64,000 bases of DNA from Paracoccaceae bacterium (GTDB taxonomy: Bacteria > Pseudomonadota > Alphaproteobacteria > Rhodobacterales > Rhodobacteraceae), in contig JAHDXW010000004.1 of NCBI GenBank assembly GCA_023383015.1, forward strand, positions 1 through 64,000, in the 5' to 3' direction. Below the pieces are notes generated by a model. It was not told the origin of the DNA, searched no databases, and saw only the letters and a list, made by a program, of their open reading frames with translations. Shown here one piece after another: positions 58,363-64,000 of the stretch. Position numbers and translations under genes: made by a program. Positions within the stretch are counted from its first letter, which is position 1. Each line of letters opens with the position of its first letter.

Positions 58363-59805
58363 ATGACCGACGAGCACTCCCGCCCCGCGACCGCGCAGGG
58401 CTGCCCGGCGGGCACGCGCCGCGAGCCCCCCCGCCCCAGCCACCGGCCCGAGCGGGTGTCGCTGCTGTCCTACCTGAGGCGCTTCCGCGCCGACATCCTG
58501 GCCGCCCAGCCCGAGCGGCTTTACCGCGCCTGGATGGCCGAGTTCCGCACGCCCTTCTTCACCTCGTTCCTGTGCAACGACCCGGCGCTGGTCGACCTGG
58601 TGCTGTTCGGGCGTGCGGCGGACTTCCCCAAGTCGGCACGCCTGGCCGAGGGGCTGGGGCCGCTGCTGGGCCATTCGGTCTTCATCACCAACGGCGCGGA
58701 GTGGGAGCGCCAGCGGCGGATCATCGACCCCGCCTTCGAGAGCGGCCGGCTGCGCGAGGTGTTCCCGGCGATATGGGACGCGGCGGTCGCCTGCGCCGAG
58801 CGGCTGGCACCGCTGGCCGACGGCCGCCCGGTCGACATCGAGCCGCAGACGAGCCACGCCGCACTGGACGTCATCTTCCGGGCGCTGTTCTCGATCCCGG
58901 TCGAGGATGCCACCGCCGCCGCGGTCTTCGCCGCCTTCCGCTCCCACCAGGCCTCGCGGCCGCTGTTCAATACCGGCTCGCTCATGCCGCTGCCGCGCTG
59001 GGTGCCGCGTCTGCGCTCGCGCGCGACCGGCGCCACCGCCCGGCGCATCCGCTCGCTGATCGGCACGCTGGTCGGGCGCCGCGCCGCCGAGATCGCCGCC
59101 GGCACCGCCCCCGACGACCTTGCGACGCGGATCATGACCACCGCCGACCCCGTGGACGGCAGCCGCTTCACGCCACAGGAGATGGCCGACCAGGTCGGCA
59201 TCTTCCTGCTGGCCGGCCACGAGACATCGGCCGCGGCGCTTGCCTGGGCGCTATACCTGATGGCGATCTTCCCCGACTGGCAGGACCGCGTCGCTGCCGA
59301 GGCGCAGGCGATGATCGACCGCGAGAAGGTCTATTTCTCCACCGCCTCGCGGCTGCGCACCGCCCGCGCCGTCTTCCGCGAGGCGATGCGGCTCTATCCG
59401 CCGGTGCCGATGCTGCTGCGCGAGGCCGCGCGGGAGGAGTGCTTCCGCGGCCGGCAGGTGCCGAAGGGGGCGCAGATCGTCATCAGCCCCTGGCACCTGC
59501 ACCGCCACGAGCGGCTGTGGCGCGACCCCCACGGCTTCGACCCTGCCCGCTGGGACACGCCCGAGGGCCGCGAATCGGCCCGCGCCGCCTACATCCCCTT
59601 CTCGGCGGGGCCGCGCGTCTGCCCCGGCTCGGCCTTCGCCATGGCGGAGGGGCCGCTGATCCTGGCCATGATCCTGCGCAGCATCGCCGTCGCCCCGGTG
59701 GAGGGGCGCGAGCCCGTGCCCGCGGCGCAACTGACGGTGCGCAGCCGGGACGGCATCTGGCTGCGCCTGACGCCTCGCACCCCCAGCCCGGAGCGCCCGA
59801 CATGA
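58363..59805 (+). CDS. Cytochrome P450
   Basis: A 480-aa P450 with the I-helix Ala-Gly-His-Glu-Thr-Ser, the ExxR motif in Glu-Ala-Met-Arg-Leu-Tyr-Pro-Pro and the heme loop Phe-Ser-Ala-Gly-Pro-Arg-Val-Cys420-Pro-Gly. The frame is open for 1,087 codons upstream through the antisense of katG, but homology begins near residue 25 and the start at 58363 is the first sensible one. No ferredoxin or reductase gene adjoins. It overlaps alkB by 4 bp, so both oxidise perhaps the same hydrophobic substrate. I cannot assign a CYP family. Confidence 0.9.
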   Translation: MTDEHSRPATAQGCPAGTRREPPRPSHRPERVSLLSYLRRFRADILAAQPERLYRAWMAEFRTPFFTSFLCNDPALVDLVLFGRAADFPKSARLAEGLGPLLGHSVFITNGAEWERQRRIIDPAFESGRLREVFPAIWDAAVACAERLAPLADGRPVDIEPQTSHAALDVIFRALFSIPVEDATAAAVFAAFRSHQASRPLFNTGSLMPLPRWVPRLRSRATGATARRIRSLIGTLVGRRAAEIAAGTAPDDLATRIMTTADPVDGSRFTPQEMADQVGIFLLAGHETSAAALAWALYLMAIFPDWQDRVAAEAQAMIDREKVYFSTASRLRTARAVFREAMRLYPPVPMLLREAAREECFRGRQVPKGAQIVISPWHLHRHERLWRDPHGFDPARWDTPEGRESARAAYIPFSAGPRVCPGSAFAMAEGPLILAMILRSIAVAPVEGREPVPAAQLTVRSRDGIWLRLTPRTPSPERPT

Positions 59806-60935
59806 CCCGCGCCGCCGCCCTGCCCTCGGCCCTGCCCTACTGGATCACGCTGACCTTCGTGCCGCTGGTGGTGCTGGCGGTCACCCGCGGCGGCTGGTGG
59901 ATCGTGCTGATCCCGCTGTGGGGCTGGGTGGCGATGCCGGCCCTCGACCTGATCCTCGGCCGCGACCTGCGCAACCCCGACCCCGACACCCCCGATGCAG
60001 AGCTGTTCTGGTTCCGGCTGCTGACATGGATCTGGTTTCCCATCGAGGCGGCGCTGGTCTTCGGCGGCATCTGGTACCTGACGCGACAGGCCGACTTCCC
60101 CTGGTGGGAGGATCTTGCGGTGATGTTCGCGATCGGCGTCACCACCGGCACGGTCGGGATCGTCTATGCCCACGAGCTGTTCCACAAGGCCAGCCGCGGC
60201 GAGCGCTGGCTGGGCGACCTCCTGATGGCGATGGTCCTCTACGCGCACTTCCGCACCGAGCACCTGCTGGTCCACCACCCCTGGGTCGGCACCCCGCGCG
60301 ACACCGTGACGGCGCGCTACGGCGAGGGGTTCCTGCGCTTCTTCCCGCGCGTCCTGCGGCAGGGCCCCGGCTCGGCGCTGAGGGCGGAGGCGGCACTGCT
60401 TGCCCGCCGCGGCCTGCCGGCATGGAACCTGCGCAACCCGTTCTGGCGCTACGCCGCCCTGCAGCTTGGCGCGCTTGCGGCGGCCTTCGCCCTTGGCGGC
60501 TGGTGGGGGCTTGCCCTCTTTGCCTTCCAGGCGCTGGTCGCGGTCTGGCAGCTCGAGCTGACCAACTACGTCGAGCACTACGGGTTGACGCGACGCCACC
60601 TGGGCGAGGGCCGCTACGAGCCGGTGGCGCCGCACCATTCCTGGGATTCGACGCACAAGGTGTCGAACCTGCTATTGATCAACCTGCAGCGCCACGCCGA
60701 CCACCACCTGCACCCGATGCGGCGCTTCCCGCTGCTGCAGGCCTATGGCGAGGACGCGGTGCCGCAGCTGCCGACCGGCTATCCGCCGATGACTGCGCTG
60801 GCCATGGTGCCGCCCTTGTGGCGGCGGCGGATGAACCCGCGGGTGCGCGCGTGGCGGCGCCGGCACTACCCCGACATCGCCGACTGGACCCCCTACCGCG
60901 AGGGCAGCCTGCCGATGCCGCGCGGGGCGGGATAG
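59802..60935 (+). CDS. alkB: AlkB-type alkane 1-monooxygenase
   Basis: A 377-aa membrane di-iron hydroxylase with the four family His motifs: His124-Glu-Leu-Phe-His128, His154-x3-His158-His159, Asn-Tyr-Val-Glu-His-Tyr-Gly-Leu (HYG motif) and Leu-Gln-Arg-His-Ala-Asp-His-His. It would hydroxylate alkanes or similar chains with electrons from rubredoxin, which is neither fused nor encoded nearby. ATGA overlap with the P450 gene. Confidence 0.92.
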   Translation: MTRAAALPSALPYWITLTFVPLVVLAVTRGGWWIVLIPLWGWVAMPALDLILGRDLRNPDPDTPDAELFWFRLLTWIWFPIEAALVFGGIWYLTRQADFPWWEDLAVMFAIGVTTGTVGIVYAHELFHKASRGERWLGDLLMAMVLYAHFRTEHLLVHHPWVGTPRDTVTARYGEGFLRFFPRVLRQGPGSALRAEAALLARRGLPAWNLRNPFWRYAALQLGALAAAFALGGWWGLALFAFQALVAVWQLELTNYVEHYGLTRRHLGEGRYEPVAPHHSWDSTHKVSNLLLINLQRHADHHLHPMRRFPLLQAYGEDAVPQLPTGYPPMTALAMVPPLWRRRMNPRVRAWRRRHYPDIADWTPYREGSLPMPRGAG

Positions 60936-60966
60936 CGGCGCGGGCAGCGGGGCTGAGGCGGCGCGG

Positions 60967-61857
60967 TCAGTCCCCGGCCCAGACGGCGGGCAGCCGCACG
61001 GTGATGCCCGCCGCGGCAAGCCTCGCCGCCGCCGCCTCGACGCCGGCCCGCGGCATCGCCGGCCACGCACGCGCCGGCCCGCGTACGCCGTGGCGGCGGA
61101 AGGCGTTGAGGCGCACCGGCACGCCGCCAAGCTCGCGCGCCAACGCTACCAGCGCGCCGATCTCCTCGGGCCGGTCGGTCTGGCCGGGCACCATCAGGAA
61201 GCGCAGCTCGTGCAGCTTGCCGGCGGCCGCGACCAGCCGCGCCGAGGCCAGCGCGCGGGCGTTGTCCTGCCCCGTCAGCGCCCGGTGGCGGGTGGGGTCG
61301 AAGGCCTTGACGTCAAGCATCACGCCGTCGGTGACGGGCAGGACGCGGGCCCAGCCGAGGGGGCCGAGATGGCCGTTGGAATCGATGAAGCAGGTCAGGT
61401 GGCAGAGGTCGGGCGCGGCACGGATGGCGGCGAAGAGCGCGACCACGAACTTCAGCTGCAGCGTCGCCTCACCGCCCGAGACGGTGACGCCGCCGATGAA
61501 GGGAAGCGCCTCGCGCAGCGCCGCGAGCACCTCGTCCACAGGCATCCGGCGGACCATCGGGCTGGCGCCGGCCGGACAGGCCTCGAGGCAGGCGTCGCAG
61601 CGGGTGCAGCGGGCGGGGTCGAAGGCGATGTGCCCGCCGGCCGGGGCGAGCGCCCCCGCCGGGCAGGCTGGAATGCAGGCGCCGCAGCCGTCGCAATGAC
61701 CGATCGTGTGGGGGTTGTGGCAGCCGGGGCAGGCGAAGTTGCAGCCCTGAAGGAACAGCACGAAGCGGTTGCCGGGCCCGTCGACCACCGACCAGTCGAG
61801 CAGCCGGGCGACGACGCCCGCGGGCGCCTCAGCGGCGTTCGCCGGCGGCGAGTTCAT
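60967..61857 (-). CDS. yjjW: YjjW-like glycyl radical enzyme activase
   Basis: A 296-aa radical SAM protein: Cys39-x3-Cys43-x2-Cys46 for the SAM cluster, then an inserted ferredoxin with two [4Fe-4S] motifs (Cys55, 58, 61, 65 and Cys84, 87, 90, 94), as in activases of glycyl radical enzymes such as YjjW. It would set the radical on the neighbouring YjjI. The genes overlap by 29 bp. Confidence 0.9.
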   Translation of the reverse strand: MNSPPANAAEAPAGVVARLLDWSVVDGPGNRFVLFLQGCNFACPGCHNPHTIGHCDGCGACIPACPAGALAPAGGHIAFDPARCTRCDACLEACPAGASPMVRRMPVDEVLAALREALPFIGGVTVSGGEATLQLKFVVALFAAIRAAPDLCHLTCFIDSNGHLGPLGWARVLPVTDGVMLDVKAFDPTRHRALTGQDNARALASARLVAAAGKLHELRFLMVPGQTDRPEEIGALVALARELGGVPVRLNAFRRHGVRGPARAWPAMPRAGVEAAAARLAAAGITVRLPAVWAGD

Positions 61858-63364
61858 GGGCGATGACCCGCGGCCGGCGGTCCAGGATGCCGGTCAGCGC
61901 CGATGCCTCGGCGCCGAGCGGCGTGGTGGTGCTGCGCGCGCCGCCGCCGGCGGCGTGGCGGGCGATGTCGGACAGGCGGATCATGTAGCCCGTCACACGC
62001 ACGAGGTCGTTGCCGGCGACGTTGGCGGTGAACTCGCGGAAGCCCGCGGCAAGCACCCCGCGGGCCAGCTGGAAGACCGCCTCGGGATTGGCGCGCACGG
62101 TCTCGTCGAGGGTGAGGATGTCGGAGATGCCGCTGGGGTAGTGGGCATGGTGGGGCGCAAGCGCGCGGACATGCGCGACCGGGTCGGGCTCGGTCCCGTA
62201 GGGGATGCGAACGCCCGGCGTGAGCCCCGCGTCGGTGGACAGCCCGGCCTGGGCATGCAGCAGCGCCCGGCCCCGCCAGGCGCCGTCGACCGGCTCGGCC
62301 GCGACCAGCCGGGCGAGCTCGGCCGAGATGCGCTGGCCGAGCGCGGTGGCGGCGGAGTCGTGGCCGTAGCGCCCCGGACGGCCCGCGAGATCCTGCAGGT
62401 GGTTGACCGCCTCGGCCATGGCGAAGACGCCGAACATCGCGGCGAAGCGGTCGGGTGCGATCCAGTCCTCGGCCACGAGGAAGGACGCAAAGAAGCCGGA
62501 GCGGTTGCGCAGGTGATCGACGCGGGCGCGGATCAGCCGGGCGGTCAGCGCGACATGGCGCGGCAGCTGCACGGCAAGGAAGTCGTCGGCGCCGCGGCTG
62601 AGCCGTGCGACCGCGGCGAGGTTCAGCCGCACCAGCGTCGAGGCCCCGCCGGCCAGCGGCAGGGCGTTGTAGCAGCTGACGATCCCGTAGCCGCGGGCGT
62701 CGAAGGCGGCGCGGTGCAGCGGGTGGCTGGCGATGTGGGGCTTGGAGCAGGCGATGATGCTGTCGGTGCACCGCCGCAGGATCGCCTCGCCGCTGACCTC
62801 GGGGTCGTAGAGGAAGGTGAGGTTGGGCGCCACCTGCTTGAGTTCGGCATCCACCCGCAGGATCGCGCGGGCCACGCGGTTGTCGGCCGGGCCGATGTTG
62901 GCGTGCATGAAGGCATCGGGCAGGGTGCGGTCGAGGTAGCGCCAGAACAGCCGCAGCCGGCGGTGCAGCGCATCGTCGGAGACACCCTCGCAGAACGGCA
63001 GGAGCAGCGCGTCGAGCCGCCCGATGTAGACCGGCATGCCGGTGACCGAGGGGACATGGTGGTAGGCGATCATCAGCGTACTGATCGCCTCGTCGAGGGT
63101 CTGGGGCGGCGGCAGCTCCAGATGCGCCGACCCCTGGCGCATCAGCACCGCATAGTCGGGCAGCACGTAGCGCGGCCGGTAGGGGGCGTGGCCCTCGAAC
63201 ATGTCGCAGATCACGCGCGCGTCGAGTGCGGCCCGCGTGTCGCCGTCGAGGGCGGGATAGGGCAGCGCGTTCTCGGCCGCCACCGCCAGCGCATGGGCCT
63301 TGCGGGCGGGCTCGAGCGCGGGGTCGGTGACGATCGCCTCGATGCGGCGGAGGAGGTCGGACAT
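61829..63364 (-). CDS. yjjI: YjjI-family glycyl radical enzyme
   Basis: A 511-aa protein of the YjjI family (DUF3029). The glycine-radical loop is Arg-Val-Thr-Gly459-Tyr-Met near the C-terminus and a Val-Ser-Cys-Tyr-Asn motif near 220 could give the thiyl residue. It is much shorter than pyruvate formate-lyase. The reaction of YjjI is not established to my knowledge. Start at 63364 rather than three codons earlier because GGGG lies nine bases upstream. It would be active only without oxygen. Confidence 0.87.
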   Translation of the reverse strand: MSDLLRRIEAIVTDPALEPARKAHALAVAAENALPYPALDGDTRAALDARVICDMFEGHAPYRPRYVLPDYAVLMRQGSAHLELPPPQTLDEAISTLMIAYHHVPSVTGMPVYIGRLDALLLPFCEGVSDDALHRRLRLFWRYLDRTLPDAFMHANIGPADNRVARAILRVDAELKQVAPNLTFLYDPEVSGEAILRRCTDSIIACSKPHIASHPLHRAAFDARGYGIVSCYNALPLAGGASTLVRLNLAAVARLSRGADDFLAVQLPRHVALTARLIRARVDHLRNRSGFFASFLVAEDWIAPDRFAAMFGVFAMAEAVNHLQDLAGRPGRYGHDSAATALGQRISAELARLVAAEPVDGAWRGRALLHAQAGLSTDAGLTPGVRIPYGTEPDPVAHVRALAPHHAHYPSGISDILTLDETVRANPEAVFQLARGVLAAGFREFTANVAGNDLVRVTGYMIRLSDIARHAAGGGARSTTTPLGAEASALTGILDRRPRVIAHELAAGERR

Positions 63365-63435
63365 GGGCGGCATCCCCGGGGCGACGCGCGGTGCGGCCAG
63401 ACTAGCCCCGCGGCCCGGCCCGGCCCATGGAGCGG

Positions 63436-63471
63436 ACTCGCATGCACATGGACAGAACTCGCATCGTCATG
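63436..63471. promoter_or_regulatory. Two-copy direct repeat in the yjjI/araC promoter
   Basis: ACTCGCATNNNCATG occurs at 63436-63450 and 63457-63471, 21 bp apart, two helical turns. Twelve of fifteen bases are identical. Phased direct repeats are the normal operator shape for AraC regulators, and the araC gene starts 46 bp on. Confidence 0.65.
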
Positions 63472-63517
63472 CCATTCGGGAAAAGGAGAACGCCGCCCGC
63501 CAGGGGAGGATTAGCGC

Positions 63518-64000
63518 ATGATTGCGACCGATATCTGGTTCCACACGCCGGGCCCCGCCGAGGCGGCCTTTCCCTATCACATCGTCGCCGCCGGCCGGAC
63601 GCTGGCCCTGCCGGGGGCGCCGCCGGTGGCACGGCGCTACGACCAGCATGTTCTGATCCTGACCCGCGAGGGGACGGGGCGCATCCGCGTCGGCGGGCGA
63701 GCCCGGCGCGCCGGGGCGGGCACGCTGACCTGGCTGGACACCGCGCTGGCCTATGCCCATGGCTGCGCGCCCGGCGCGGCCGCCTGGCGCTACGACTGGA
63801 TCGGCGTCCGCGGCTTCGGGCTGGACCGGCTGTTCGCGCAGGCCGGCGCGGGGGCCGAGCCGGTGGTGACCGCACGCGACCCCGACGCGATGGCGGCGCT
63901 GATGGGCGAGGCGATGGCGCGGATGCGCGGGCGGGTTCCCCTGCAGGGGGCCGGCAACTGCGCCGCGGTGGCGGCGATCCTTGCCCGGGCACTTGCCGAC
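63518..64000 (+). CDS. AraC-family regulator (N-terminal part, runs off the window)
   Basis: The frame is open from 63518 to the window end (161 codons). The start follows GGGGAGGA by seven bases. The visible part is an AraC-type sensor cupin domain: Val-Leu-Ile-Leu-Thr-Arg-Glu-Gly-Thr-Gly-Arg-Ile-Arg-Val-Gly-Gly near 45-60 and Trp-Arg-Tyr-Asp-Trp-Ile-Gly-Val-Arg-Gly near 88-97. The DNA-binding domain would lie beyond 64000. Divergent from yjjI, which it probably controls. Confidence 0.8.
   Translation, partial: MIATDIWFHTPGPAEAAFPYHIVAAGRTLALPGAPPVARRYDQHVLILTREGTGRIRVGGRARRAGAGTLTWLDTALAYAHGCAPGAAAWRYDWIGVRGFGLDRLFAQAGAGAEPVVTARDPDAMAALMGEAMARMRGRVPLQGAGNCAAVAAILARALAD

Overview
The window is very GC-rich DNA in which every reading frame is open, so genes were chosen by protein content, ribosome binding sites and chained stop/start overlaps rather than by ORF length. 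NirS, an NsrR-type Rrf2 regulator, a Hup/Hyp-type maturation set including HypX, and NnrS next to a NitT-like ABC transporter suggest a facultatively anaerobic, denitrifying, hydrogen-oxidising alphaproteobacterium, possibly of the Rhodobacteraceae. That placement is inferred from gene content only. No rRNA, tRNA, CRISPR array, transposase or prophage gene was seen.

Region 1 (about 1-17.2 kb) is a nitrite/NO respiration and NO-stress island. It holds a group III truncated hemoglobin divergent from nsrR, a hexameric tyrosine-coordinated heme protein (HTHP), and a norS-norY-senC-orf1 operon. A TDT-family transporter, cytochrome cd1 nitrite reductase (NirS) and a thioredoxin-fold protein follow. 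A second heme-copper operon comes next: a 59-aa membrane peptide, a CuA subunit, a catalytic subunit, CtaB, SCO, a cytochrome b/ferredoxin/MvhD fusion, an unknown anchored protein and a hemerythrin. A cytochrome c ends the region. In both heme-copper catalytic subunits the active-site Tyr of oxygen reductases is replaced, by Asn in the first and Gln in the second. This is as expected for the sNOR and eNOR nitric oxide reductase families. No canonical NorCB, no NosZ and no heme d1 biosynthesis genes lie in the window.

Region 2 (17.2-22.5 kb, minus strand) encodes a three-subunit molybdenum hydroxylase whose 2Fe-2S subunit has a twin-arginine signal. It is followed by a 48-aa membrane peptide, a diheme cytochrome b and an unknown helical protein. 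It looks like a periplasmic, quinone-linked Mo hydroxylase. Region 3 (23-28.3 kb) has glutamate dehydrogenase and an nnrS-ABC transporter operon.

Region 4 (28.3-46.2 kb) is a [NiFe] hydrogenase locus. Structural genes hybO-A-B-C are followed by hupD, hupF, hupJ/hybE, hupK and hypA-B-F-C-D-E-X in one minus-strand run. Upstream lie an FNR-like regulator, a membrane cytochrome c, hupE and the Fe-S repair protein YtfE/RIC. Region 5 (46.4-64 kb) is mixed: ugpBAEC, a cytoplasmic xanthine-dehydrogenase-like enzyme, katG divergent from oxyR, a P450-alkB pair, the YjjI/YjjW glycyl radical system, and the start of an AraC regulator whose upstream region has a phased direct repeat.

FNR/NNR-type boxes (TTGAY-N4-RTCAA or one base off) lie in front of norS, the eNOR operon, the cytochrome c gene, the nnrS operon, hybO and the fnr/cytochrome c pair. 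This suggests that denitrification, NO defence and hydrogen oxidation are one low-oxygen or NO regulon, with hydrogen-derived electrons reaching the NO reductases through the quinone pool.
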